This document shows positions 1-7,380 of a stretch of DNA of 18,620 bases, piece by piece. The position numbers were made by a program, and so were the translations under genes. The stretch's first letter is position 1; each line of letters begins with the position of its first letter. The notes under the pieces are model-generated. The model was not told the origin of the DNA. It was given only the letters and a program-made list of their open reading frames with translations, and searched no databases. Origin of the DNA: CAYPEK01 sp964409645 (GTDB lineage Bacteria; UBP15; UBA6099); NCBI GenBank assembly GCA_964409645.1, contig CAYPEK010000088.1:1-18620 (forward strand), read 5' to 3'.

Positions 1-1
1 A

Positions 2-74
2 CGGAGCCGACGAGACTTGAACTCGCGATCTCCGGCTTGACAGGCCGGCATGTTAACCACTACACCACGGCTCC
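2..74 (-). tRNA. tRNA-Asp (anticodon GTC)
   Basis: Read on the minus strand, this folds as a complete cloverleaf with acceptor arms GGAGCCG and CGGCTCC. The anticodon arm holds GTC in a CTGTCAA-type loop, and the T-arm has a TTCAAGT loop. The discriminator base is G, as expected for aspartate. The CCA end is not encoded, because the next base is T. It is the last gene of a four-tRNA cluster whose other members lie at 88-324. The anticodon and identity are read directly from the sequence. Confidence 0.97.
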
Positions 75-87
75 CTTTGCAATGCAT

Positions 88-159
88 TGGGCGGGGTGGG
101 TTTCGAACCCACGACCTCTTGCGTGTGAAGCAAGCGTTCTCCCACTGAACTACCCGCCC
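88..159 (-). tRNA. tRNA-Val (anticodon CAC)
   Basis: On the minus strand the acceptor arms are GGGCGGG and CCCGCCC. The anticodon stem CTTGC/GCAAG encloses the loop TTCACAC, giving anticodon CAC, which reads GUG. The T-loop is TTCGAAA and the discriminator is A. CCA is not encoded. The stem and loop closely follow the usual bacterial valine pattern. A C34 valine tRNA implies that a second valine tRNA (TAC or GAC) exists elsewhere in the genome. Confidence 0.95.
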
Positions 160-174
160 GGACTTAAAAAAAAA

Positions 175-246
175 CGCCCCCAAGGGGACTCGAACCCCTG
201 CCGCCGCCTTGAAAGAGCGGTGTCCTAACCACTAGACGATAGGGGC
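175..246 (-). tRNA. tRNA-Glu (anticodon TTC)
   Basis: On the minus strand the acceptor GCCCCTA pairs with TGGGGGC, with one G-U pair. The D-arm begins GTCTAG and ends GGAC, as in other bacterial glutamate tRNAs. The anticodon loop CTTTCAA gives TTC. The discriminator is G and CCA is not encoded. It is separated from tRNA-Lys by only 5 bases, so the two are surely cotranscribed. Confidence 0.97.
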
Positions 247-251
247 GGCTG

Positions 252-324
252 TGAGCCGTCCGGGATTCGAACCCGGGACGCCCGGATTAAAAGTCCGGTG
301 CTCTACCAACTGAGCTAACGGCCC
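252..324 (-). tRNA. tRNA-Lys (anticodon TTT)
   Basis: On the minus strand the acceptor GGGCCGT pairs with ACGGCTC, with one G-U pair. The D-arm GCTCAGTTGGTAGAGC is canonical. The anticodon loop CTTTTAA in a CCGGA/TCCGG stem gives TTT. The T-loop is TTCGAAT and the discriminator is A. CCA is not encoded (the following bases are CA). It is the first gene of the cluster, about 80 bases below the predicted transcription start. Confidence 0.97.
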
Positions 325-409
325 CCTTCACTCGTGTTAAAGCCCGGTTTTCCGGGTAGTTCCGGGTGGGTTACTCCATTTCAAGGTTCAATCAAAATAC
401 AACCGCTTA

Positions 410-437
410 ATTATAATATCAGCGCTTACCGTGTCAA
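410..437 (-). promoter_or_regulatory. Consensus sigma-70 promoter of the tRNA cluster
   Basis: On the minus strand a perfect TTGACA (437-432) and a perfect TATAAT (415-410) are separated by 16 bases. Transcription should begin near 403 and run through tRNA-Lys, Glu, Val and Asp. Both hexamers match the consensus fully, as expected for a highly expressed stable-RNA operon. It lies between the purA stop and tRNA-Lys, so the tRNAs need not depend on read-through from purA. Confidence 0.85.
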
Positions 438-498
438 TATTTTCCGCTCTTTTTTTGCGGGTTTTGTCCGGTATTCCAGCCGTCTTCGTCGATCCGCC

Positions 499-1782
499 TC
501 AGATGAACTTCCTTAATATTACCGTCTGTGCCCTGCGCGGACCGGTGGATATTATCGATATCGGCGTTTTTATCACTCGCTCTACAAATCTTATGTAATT
601 CTGCGCCTCATCGGGCAGTTCGTGATAGTCTTTCACTCCGCTTGTGTCCGTCTTCCAACCCGGCAGCTCCTCATATACCGGTGTGCACTCGCGCAACTTC
701 CGGAAATCGGTGGTGAACTCGCTTATTATTTCGTTCCCGACTTTGTATCCGACGCATACTTTTATCGTGTCGAACTCGTCGAGTATGTCCAGCTTGGTCA
801 TCGCCAACGCGCTCATTCCGTTTATCCGGCAACTGTACCTGAGCAGAAGCGCGTCCAGCCATCCGCATCTGCGCGGCCGGCCCGTCGTGGCGCCGTACTC
901 GCCGCCTTTGTGCCTCATGTGTTCGCCGTCCTCGTCGTTCAACTCGGTCGGGAACGGCCCCTCGCCTACTCTCGTCGTGTATGCTTTCGTTATCCCGAGC
1001 ACTCTCGAAATCTTCGTCGGTCCCACTCCCGCGCCGACGCATGCGCCGCCCGCTACCGGGTGCGACGACGTCACATACGGGAACGTCCCATGCGTGACAT
1101 CGAGAAGCGTCCCCTGCGCGCCTTCGAACAATACGAATTTTTCGTCTCTCAGCGCGTTGTGTATCATCAGCGATGTATCAGCTATGTGTTTCTTCAGTTT
1201 CTGCCCGTACTCGAAATATTCCTCCGCGATATCCTCCGGCTCGAATCCTTTGTGCTTGAAAATCTCGCGCAGTATCAGGTTCTTGTATTTCAGCGTGAGG
1301 CCGAGTCGTCCGATAAACTCTTCCTTATCGAACAGGTCGTTAAAACGCAACCCGACGCGCGCCATCTTATCCACGTATGCCGGTCCGATGCCTCTACCGG
1401 TCGTCCCAAGCTTGTGCTTGCCTTTAAGTTCCTCTTCAAACATATCCATCGTCTTGTGGTAAGGCATCACAAGATGCGCGTTCCCGCTTATGCGCAGGTT
1501 CTCCACACAGATTCCGCGCGACTTGAGCATCTCGATCTCTTCGATGAGCGTCTTCGGCTCCACAACGACATCGTCGCCTATGATGCACACTTTATCCTTG
1601 TAGAGAATGCCGGATGGAATGAGATGCAGAACGTACATCTCTTCGCCGACCTTCACCGTGTGCCCGGCGTTGCTGCCGCCCTGATAGCGTACGACCATAT
1701 CGACGCCTTCAGCGAGCATATCCGTGATTTTGCCTTTTCCTTCGTCGCCCCATTGGGCGCCAACCAAAACTATGGCGGGCAT
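499..1782 (-). CDS. purA: Adenylosuccinate synthetase
   Basis: PurA condenses IMP and aspartate with GTP hydrolysis to give adenylosuccinate, the first committed step from IMP to AMP, in the cytosol. The 427-residue protein has the usual family length of about 430. It begins MPAIVLVGAQWGDEGKGK, and GDEGKGK at residues 12-18 is the GTP-binding loop carrying the catalytic aspartate. The IMP-binding segment GTTGRGIGPAYVDK and the C-terminal half (GATTGRPRRCGWLD, STGPRR) are intact. The frame is open for 52 further codons upstream. The start at 1782 is chosen because the conserved N-terminus begins there and a purine-rich GGGGAGGCGAGG site precedes it. It ends 62 bases before the tRNA promoter box, with no clear terminator of its own. 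Its long leader holds a terminator-like hairpin. Confidence 0.97.
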   Translation of the reverse strand: MPAIVLVGAQWGDEGKGKITDMLAEGVDMVVRYQGGSNAGHTVKVGEEMYVLHLIPSGILYKDKVCIIGDDVVVEPKTLIEEIEMLKSRGICVENLRISGNAHLVMPYHKTMDMFEEELKGKHKLGTTGRGIGPAYVDKMARVGLRFNDLFDKEEFIGRLGLTLKYKNLILREIFKHKGFEPEDIAEEYFEYGQKLKKHIADTSLMIHNALRDEKFVLFEGAQGTLLDVTHGTFPYVTSSHPVAGGACVGAGVGPTKISRVLGITKAYTTRVGEGPFPTELNDEDGEHMRHKGGEYGATTGRPRRCGWLDALLLRYSCRINGMSALAMTKLDILDEFDTIKVCVGYKVGNEIISEFTTDFRKLRECTPVYEELPGWKTDTSGVKDYHELPDEAQNYIRFVERVIKTPISIISTGPRRAQTVILRKFI

Positions 1783-1899
1783 TGGCCTCGCCTCCCCTAT
1801 TGCCGTTGTACTTCCTTGAAATTCGGTACGATTCCCCCGAACTGCATGGCCCCGGCTGTTTTTACTTCCGCCGGACAACACCCCGTGCCATCCGGCGAC

Positions 1900-1935
1900 A
1901 AAAAAAAACTCAAACGGGCCGCAACCGCGTTTGAG
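1900..1935 (-). terminator. Terminator-like hairpin in the purA leader (possible attenuator)
   Basis: On the minus strand CTCAAACG (1935-1928) and CGTTTGAG (1916-1909) form a perfect 8-bp stem around an 11-base G/C-rich loop. An uninterrupted run of nine T follows (1908-1900). This has intrinsic-terminator form. No minus-strand gene lies upstream that would need it, and purA starts 118 bases downstream. It therefore sits between the predicted purA promoter and purA. The structure is seen directly; its regulatory role is inference. Confidence 0.6.
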
Positions 1936-1947
1936 CAATTGCAGTAT

Positions 1948-1977
1948 ATATTAGCAATAATCAAAAGATTGTGTCAA
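1948..1977 (-). promoter_or_regulatory. Probable purA promoter
   Basis: On the minus strand a perfect TTGACA (1977-1972) is followed after 18 bases by TAATAT (1953-1948), a 4/6 match to the -10 box. The predicted start is near 1941, giving a leader of about 158 bases. No better promoter was seen between here and the purA start. It lies back to back with the promoter of the plus-strand hydrolase gene. Confidence 0.55.
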
Positions 1978-2019
1978 TACAACTTCATTTCATACGTGCA
2001 TCCCTCTCATACATTCCGT

Positions 2020-2048
2020 TTGACGCTGTACCGGGTAAATGTTATCTT
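2020..2048 (+). promoter_or_regulatory. Probable promoter of the hydrolase-deacetylase operon
   Basis: TTGACG (2020-2025) and TATCTT (2043-2048) are separated by 17 bases. Transcription would start near 2055, about 20 bases before the chosen ATG at 2075, leaving room for the AAGGA ribosome binding site at 2066-2070. The -10 box matches at only 4 of 6 positions. Confidence 0.5.
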
Positions 2049-2074
2049 ATTCCCACAATTTAAATAAGGATAAT

Positions 2075-4591
2075 ATGAACACGATGAAGCACACACACGA
2101 CTTAAAAAAAGTCTATTGTAACCTGAATAAATCAAAAGTGGCAGTTTTCCTTGTCTCGGCTATATGTTTTATTTCAGCGTTTTCAGCGGCGGCCTCTGCG
2201 GAGATTAAAGTAATCAACTCCCCCGCTCAACTCAGAGTCGAATCGGAATACTACGTCTTTCTTTTCGATCAGTCGAATGGAATGTGGAGCTTGTGGGACG
2301 CCTCCGATAATCCCGTCATACGTAACGCAACATGCCTCTGGGGAATCGACTTCGGCGATAAAAAGAAAATTCTCGCGCTCGCAGGTCATAAAAAATTCTC
2401 GGTGGATGTGAAGAACTTCGCGGATAAAATCGGAGACGGGCAGATGGCTGTCGTTTCATATACTCACCCGGAAATGCCTGTAAGGCTTGTGGCAATTTTT
2501 CGTTTTTACGAAGGCAAACCTTTTTTTACTATAATGCAGAAGATTGATAGTCAAGGCAACTCGCCTATCACTATCAGCCACACACTGCCTCTTCAGGCCG
2601 ACAATGAACATTTCGGGGGCTTGTTCGGCGGCCCGGACCCGAATAACGTCTGGGCGCTCGAAAACGGAAACAAACTCTTCTACGACTTTTTCGTTAAGAT
2701 AGTAAAAAGCACCGAACCTGTTTTCTCCAACTGGAATGCAGCATATTACGACAGAACCACACGCCGAACCGTCCTGATCGGCTTTATCACCGCGGACAAA
2801 GGTAAAATCAGCGTCCGCTCGTACTTCGATGCGAACGAAAGCCTTGCGGATAAAGATTGGAAAGCGCTTTCTTCGATAAAAGCGCAGGTTGAATACGACC
2901 CGTCGGTGACGGTTCAGCCGAAAGCGTACTTCGAGGGCGAACGACTCTACATCGGCTTGTCCACCGAGCCTCGACCGCACGAAGCGCTGGAAAGATTCGC
3001 CGATACAGTCGCCGATTATTACGAAATCCGCGCCGGCCGACGCGGCACTCCCAACGGCTGGAACGCATGGGCAACTAAATACCATCACGACCTCACAGAG
3101 ACAAATATGTATGAAAACGCCAAATGGGCATCCGAAAAACTGGAACCTTTCGGCATGAACACGTTTCAGATCGATGACGGCTGGCAAGTTGAACTGGGAG
3201 ACTGGGAACCGAATGCGAAATTTTCGCACGGCATGAAATCAATGGCGGAGAAAATCAGCAAATTGGGTCTTAGGCCCGGCCTCTGGCTTGCCCCATTTTG
3301 TGTCTCACCCGACAGCACGGTCGCCAAAGAGCATACCGATTGGATCGCCCCGAAAGACAAGATCGGCGAAACAATCATGCCGAAAGACTGGCTTATACTC
3401 GATCTCTCCAATCCGGAAGTTAAGAAATGGCTTGCCGATCTTTTCCATAAAATAGGTTACGATTGGGGCTTCAAATTCATAAAAATCGATTTTATTTATT
3501 ACGCTCTTCTTGCGAAACAATACCACGATCCGAACGTCACCGGCGTGGAAGCATTCCGCGACGGCATGAGAATAATCCGCGAGTCACTTCCGGACGACGC
3601 ATTCCTCGCCGAGGTTGCCGCTCCCATAGTATTCGGAGTCGGATACGCTGATGGAATGAGGCTCGGCCTCGATATCACACCGGCGTGGGCGGACGACGAA
3701 GGTCCCTCCGGTCAGGGCATCAAACCGATGGTTCGCAACCTCGCACGACGCTACTATCTCGGGCGACGGGTCTGGATCAACCACCCGGACATGTTCTATC
3801 TCGGCAGTCCGGAAGAAACAAAAAGGTGGGACGGCAACCGGCTCACATTTGAAGAAGCCCGCACGTATGCCACCCTCGCCTCTCTCGAAGGCGGCATCGT
3901 AAAGATCGGAGACTCATTTGTCGGTTTGGACAATCAGCAAACCGACATGCTCAGAAGAATTCTACCCGCTTATCCCGGTGTCGCGCGGCCGATCGATCTG
4001 TTCGACCATCTCTACCCCGAAATCTGGCATTTACCTATCAGCAACAATTCTTTCAATACGGACATTGTTGCATTCTTCAATTGGGGAAGAAATCGCCTCT
4101 GGGGTGAGCTCGAACAGGAAAAAGAAAAGTCGGTCGAGATTAAGCTTTCCGACCTTGAACTCGACACAGGACAGAAATATGCGGCTGTCGAATTCTGGTC
4201 AGGCGAGCCGCTTGGCGTGATCGGCGGCACTTCGGATGCGACGCTCAAAGACACTCTCCCGCCCCGCACAGTTCGCGTCTATGCCGTCCGAAAAATTACC
4301 GGCGAACCGATTTTCGTTTCAACCAACCGACACATAACTCAGGGCGCCACCGACATCATCGGCATGAATTGGGAGGCCGAAAAGAAAAATCTTTCCGTTA
4401 AATTCAATGCGGTCGCCGATTTCAGATATATGTTTACATTTTATGTGCCGCCCGAGTATCGTTTTCTCGCCGCAACAACGGACAACTGGCCCTTGCAGTT
4501 CGAACTGAAAGACAATTTCCTTAAGGTCTGGCTAAAAGAAAACGAATCCGGAGAACGCACATTAAGCTTGTCTTTCAGTGAACAGCAATAA
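2075..4591 (+). CDS. Secreted GH36/melibiase-like glycoside hydrolase
   Basis: This is a clan GH-D (alpha-galactosidase type) enzyme of 838 residues, probably acting outside the cytoplasm. A basic N-region and hydrophobic stretch (residues 22-41) end in ASA before E43, a signal peptide. A beta-rich N-terminal domain precedes the TIM barrel. The barrel opens with NGWNAWATKY and carries IDDGWQ (D367, D368). The likely nucleophile is D472 in FIKIDF, and the likely acid/base is D533 in GLDITPAWADDEG. A C-terminal beta domain follows. The start at 2075 is preferred because AAGGA lies 4 bases upstream; 2039 in the same frame would only lengthen the N-region. The PIG-L gene follows after 22 bases in an operon. 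Substrate cannot be read: family members hydrolyse or transfer alpha-galactosides, and alpha-N-acetylgalactosaminidase activity is also possible. Confidence 0.85.
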   Translation: MNTMKHTHDLKKVYCNLNKSKVAVFLVSAICFISAFSAAASAEIKVINSPAQLRVESEYYVFLFDQSNGMWSLWDASDNPVIRNATCLWGIDFGDKKKILALAGHKKFSVDVKNFADKIGDGQMAVVSYTHPEMPVRLVAIFRFYEGKPFFTIMQKIDSQGNSPITISHTLPLQADNEHFGGLFGGPDPNNVWALENGNKLFYDFFVKIVKSTEPVFSNWNAAYYDRTTRRTVLIGFITADKGKISVRSYFDANESLADKDWKALSSIKAQVEYDPSVTVQPKAYFEGERLYIGLSTEPRPHEALERFADTVADYYEIRAGRRGTPNGWNAWATKYHHDLTETNMYENAKWASEKLEPFGMNTFQIDDGWQVELGDWEPNAKFSHGMKSMAEKISKLGLRPGLWLAPFCVSPDSTVAKEHTDWIAPKDKIGETIMPKDWLILDLSNPEVKKWLADLFHKIGYDWGFKFIKIDFIYYALLAKQYHDPNVTGVEAFRDGMRIIRESLPDDAFLAEVAAPIVFGVGYADGMRLGLDITPAWADDEGPSGQGIKPMVRNLARRYYLGRRVWINHPDMFYLGSPEETKRWDGNRLTFEEARTYATLASLEGGIVKIGDSFVGLDNQQTDMLRRILPAYPGVARPIDLFDHLYPEIWHLPISNNSFNTDIVAFFNWGRNRLWGELEQEKEKSVEIKLSDLELDTGQKYAAVEFWSGEPLGVIGGTSDATLKDTLPPRTVRVYAVRKITGEPIFVSTNRHITQGATDIIGMNWEAEKKNLSVKFNAVADFRYMFTFYVPPEYRFLAATTDNWPLQFELKDNFLKVWLKENESGERTLSLSFSEQQ

Positions 4592-4613
4592 TTAAAACGA
4601 AATCGTAGGAATT

Positions 4614-5564
4614 ATGAAAAACAAAAAAAATACGAGTTATATATTTGTAGCCATCGCGGCTGCGTTGATCACCGCGATCGCTATTTACGCCCCAAGTTTT
4701 TTCGCGAAATACTACATGTGGAAATACAACAAAACCATCCCTAAACTTGCTCCGATCCCGGCATTTCAAAAAACAGACACTCTTCTCATTCTTTCACCGC
4801 ATCCCGACGATGAAACACTATGCTGCTCGGGCGCGATCCTAAATGCATTATCTGCAGGCGCGCAAGTTTACGTGGTATGGATGACGGCTGGAGACGGTTT
4901 CGAATGGGACGACATTCTTCTCACGCACAAGATAAAACCCAAACCGGAAGCTATGTTTTCACTCGGCAACCGCAGAATCACCGAATCGAAGCAGGCGGCA
5001 AAAAAACTTGGTATTCCGGAGAATCATCTGATCTATCTAGGATTCCCCGATCGGGGCCTGATCCACTTGTTTTTCAGCAATTATACAATTCAATACACAT
5101 CGACTTTTACTCGCTACGATAAGGTTCCGTATTCTCAGGCATTAGCGCCCGGAACACCATACACCGGCAAAAACGTGACTGACCTTCTCATGTCGGTTAT
5201 GGATGAAGTAAATCCGACGATTGTATTGTTGCCGGCGCCGATGGACGAGCATCCGGACCATAAAGCAACCTGTTTTTTTGGTCTCCGGTCGCTCGGGCCT
5301 AAGACCGAAAACGTAACTTCTTTCTTCTGGATAGTTCACGGTGGTTTGGAGTGGCCCATCCCCAAAGACTGGCATCCCGATCTATACCTTTCTCCTCCGA
5401 GAAGCATGAAATCACTTGGATGGGCAAGACTCGATATGACTAAGAATCAGATCGATACAAAAAAACAGGCAATCCTCGCATACTCGTCTCAATACAAAGC
5501 CTTAGGCCCGTATATGGCAGCATTCAACCGTCGCAACGAAGTATTCATAAAGCAATCATTCTGA
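4614..5564 (+). CDS. Membrane-anchored PIG-L family deacetylase
   Basis: PIG-L/LmbE enzymes are zinc-dependent hydrolases that remove N-acetyl groups from GlcNAc-like sugars or related small molecules. The 316-residue protein has one N-terminal membrane segment (about residues 9-31). The zinc-binding and catalytic motif HPDDE is at 63-67 within ILSPHPDDETL, and the second zinc-site motif is HPDH at 213-216. The membrane segment suggests an anchored enzyme with the catalytic domain outside the membrane, although topology is not proven. TAGGA lies just upstream of ATG. The gene follows the glycoside hydrolase by 22 bases, so both probably act on one amino-sugar-containing glycan. Its end overlaps the convergent methyltransferase gene by 9 bases. 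Confidence 0.85.
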   Translation: MKNKKNTSYIFVAIAAALITAIAIYAPSFFAKYYMWKYNKTIPKLAPIPAFQKTDTLLILSPHPDDETLCCSGAILNALSAGAQVYVVWMTAGDGFEWDDILLTHKIKPKPEAMFSLGNRRITESKQAAKKLGIPENHLIYLGFPDRGLIHLFFSNYTIQYTSTFTRYDKVPYSQALAPGTPYTGKNVTDLLMSVMDEVNPTIVLLPAPMDEHPDHKATCFFGLRSLGPKTENVTSFFWIVHGGLEWPIPKDWHPDLYLSPPRSMKSLGWARLDMTKNQIDTKKQAILAYSSQYKALGPYMAAFNRRNEVFIKQSF

Positions 5565-6320
5565 TTGTAATTCAGCGGCAGCGTTTCCCGATGCATCTTT
5601 CAGGATAGTTCTGAATCCGGGGCTTTTCTCCGCGAGCACCGCAAACCTCGGCGCCCGCGTTACTTTTCTTCTGTCAAACGACATCTTCACACGTTCGATC
5701 GCCTCGTCCATTACATTCTCCGGCAAATGGTCCCCCCACAATCCTATCCATCTCTTGATCTCGAATCCCAACTGTTCGAGCTCTTTGCCAATTGTCTCCA
5801 CCGTGTACGCCTTCTGAGGCAAATCAACCGTGTCGTATAATTCGCAAACACGCCGCCTCTGCTGATTGTTCCAATTCCTGAATTCAACGAGAATCACACC
5901 GCGAGGACGCAATACCCGCGCCATCTCCGCAAGAGCCTGTCGAACATCTTCCATACTCGGCATATTGTGAAGCGTATTGACCGACACCGCCGCATCAAAC
6001 GAGTCGCGCTGAAACGGCAGCGCCTGTGCGATCGAATTCACTGGAAAAACCGATCTGCCTATCTCCGGGCCAAGCCGTTTCTGTGTCTCCTTCAGCATAT
6101 TTATCGAAAAATCAACTACATGTATCTCATGCTTTGCCGGATCGAGATATTTTGAAATAAAAGCGCCTGTCCCCGCCCCAACATCCAGCAATCGCCCTTC
6201 CCATTCACTCACAATCGGCGCCAGCCGTCCGCGGTTCACCTCTTCCATCCCGCTTGACAGCCCATAACTCGATGCGAGCCGCTCGAATGTCGTATGTATC
6301 GGAAGATAATCTTTTTTCAT
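5556..6320 (-). CDS. Class I SAM-dependent methyltransferase
   Basis: This 254-residue protein has the Methyltransf_11/UbiE-type Rossmann fold. SAM motif I is LLDVGAGTGAF at about residues 44-54, and an acidic motif II follows (VVDFSINML). FDAAVSVNTLHNM is the post-motif segment, and MARVLRPRGVILVEF is motif III. The substrate is unknown; the family methylates quinones, lipids, small molecules and peptides. It starts 24 bases after the radical SAM gene with no recognisable ribosome binding site, and is presumably cotranscribed with it. That pairing hints at a two-step modification, but no substrate gene is seen. Its end overlaps the convergent PIG-L gene by 9 bases. Confidence 0.85.
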   Translation of the reverse strand: MKKDYLPIHTTFERLASSYGLSSGMEEVNRGRLAPIVSEWEGRLLDVGAGTGAFISKYLDPAKHEIHVVDFSINMLKETQKRLGPEIGRSVFPVNSIAQALPFQRDSFDAAVSVNTLHNMPSMEDVRQALAEMARVLRPRGVILVEFRNWNNQQRRRVCELYDTVDLPQKAYTVETIGKELEQLGFEIKRWIGLWGDHLPENVMDEAIERVKMSFDRRKVTRAPRFAVLAEKSPGFRTILKDASGNAAAELQSE

Positions 6321-6344
6321 ATCAAATCGTCATTAAGTTTGAAT

Positions 6345-7304
6345 TCACTTCCCGCCATCTTTCCTGTCCACCTTCTCACTCCTTCTGTTCCATTCGCCCC
6401 AGTCCACTTCCCTTCCCACCGGCCATTCCCTCACCGGCTTCACCTCTCCCGCTCCGTGTATCTTCAAATACCCCCTCCATAGCCCGAAACAACAATCGTT
6501 AAAAACACATTCCCCGCACGCCTCGACCTGCACCTTCTCCGTCTGGTTCTTTTTGATCGCCGACCGCACGGAGAAAATCATCTGCTTCAACATCTGATAT
6601 TCTCCGTTGAAATGATAGTATTCCGGCATAAAACAAACAGGCACTCCGCAGATCGGGTTGTTAAAAGGCATATCGTGTTTTATACACACTTCGTATGCTT
6701 TAATGATGTACGGCGCCGCCTCGCTCATCTTCGGAACCAACGCGGGATTTCTCTGCGCCCTCATGCCGCTCATCACAAATGAAAACGATATTGCTTTCGC
6801 AAACGGGAGCTTCTTAATCACGAATTTTGCGAAATTTTCCAAATCTTTGTAGTTCACCGTGTTGATCACGGTATTCACAGTGATCGACACTCCTAATTTA
6901 TTCAGATTGCGTATTCCTTTTATCGTCCGAGCGTGCGTCCCCGGCGCGCGTGTCAGCATATCGGAAACAATTTCATCCCTGTGATGAATGGGGATGAATG
7001 CCGAATCAAGACCGGCATTCACTATCGATCGGGCATAACTCAGGTTATCCAGCCGAACAGCATTCGTATATAGATCAACCTCTTTAGCTCCCAGCTCTTT
7101 TGCGTACCTTATCACCTCCGCAAGGTCTGATCTCAGAGTCGGTTCGCCCCCGGATATGCATATCATATCCACGCCGTCTTCTATAAGTGCTTTGATCGTT
7201 GCCTTCGTTTCTTCCGTACGCAATCCCGGTTTAATCTCGGGCGCATTGCAGAAAACACAGTCCTGATTGCACGGAGCGAAGTCCTGAATTATTTCAGATC
7301 TCAT
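6345..7304 (-). CDS. Radical SAM protein with cysteine-rich C-terminal cluster region
   Basis: This 319-residue protein carries the radical SAM cluster motif CNQDCVFC (C12, C16, C19) and the SAM-binding GGEP at 52-55. The C-terminal part has a second cysteine set: C219 and C224 in CGVPVC, then C263, C266, C271 and C272 in CGECVFNDCC. This suggests an auxiliary iron-sulfur cluster of SPASM/twitch type. Such proteins make peptide cross-links, cofactors or modified small molecules; the substrate here cannot be assigned. The ATG lies immediately below a good promoter (boxes at 7340-7311) with no Shine-Dalgarno sequence, so the mRNA looks leaderless. The methyltransferase gene follows. The basic, charged C-terminal tail after residue 285 is encoded by a strongly purine-biased strand. 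Confidence 0.88.
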   Translation of the reverse strand: MRSEIIQDFAPCNQDCVFCNAPEIKPGLRTEETKATIKALIEDGVDMICISGGEPTLRSDLAEVIRYAKELGAKEVDLYTNAVRLDNLSYARSIVNAGLDSAFIPIHHRDEIVSDMLTRAPGTHARTIKGIRNLNKLGVSITVNTVINTVNYKDLENFAKFVIKKLPFAKAISFSFVMSGMRAQRNPALVPKMSEAAPYIIKAYEVCIKHDMPFNNPICGVPVCFMPEYYHFNGEYQMLKQMIFSVRSAIKKNQTEKVQVEACGECVFNDCCFGLWRGYLKIHGAGEVKPVREWPVGREVDWGEWNRRSEKVDRKDGGK

Positions 7305-7310
7305 GGCTTA

Positions 7311-7340
7311 ATGATATGGATGTGAAATACCGCATGTCAA
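7311..7340 (-). promoter_or_regulatory. Promoter of the radical SAM gene, apparently leaderless
   Basis: On the minus strand a perfect TTGACA (7340-7335) and TATCAT (7316-7311, 5/6 match) are 18 bases apart. Only the six bases TAAGCC separate the -10 box from the ATG at 7304. Transcription would start at or within a base of the A of ATG. No ribosome binding site is visible. Confidence 0.7.
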
Positions 7341-7380
7341 GGAATACGGCTCCGGTGTTATACGGGCCACATTGACTGGT

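Noticed and set aside
438..498. Terminator after purA
   Set aside because: Only a 4-bp CCGC/GCGG pair is present, followed by A rather than T on the purA strand.
1783..1938. A 52-codon in-frame N-terminal extension of PurA
   Set aside because: It would start at TTG with no ribosome binding site and run through the terminator hairpin. The conserved PurA N-terminus and a good ribosome binding site are at 1782.
622..2067. A 481-codon open frame opposite purA
   Set aside because: It is antisense to a certain gene, is rich in R, A, H and V with no recognisable domain, and follows from purA codon bias.
7305..7380. RiPP precursor peptide gene next to the radical SAM gene
   Set aside because: The spacer is 76 bases and filled by promoter elements. 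The 24-base gap before the methyltransferase is also too short.
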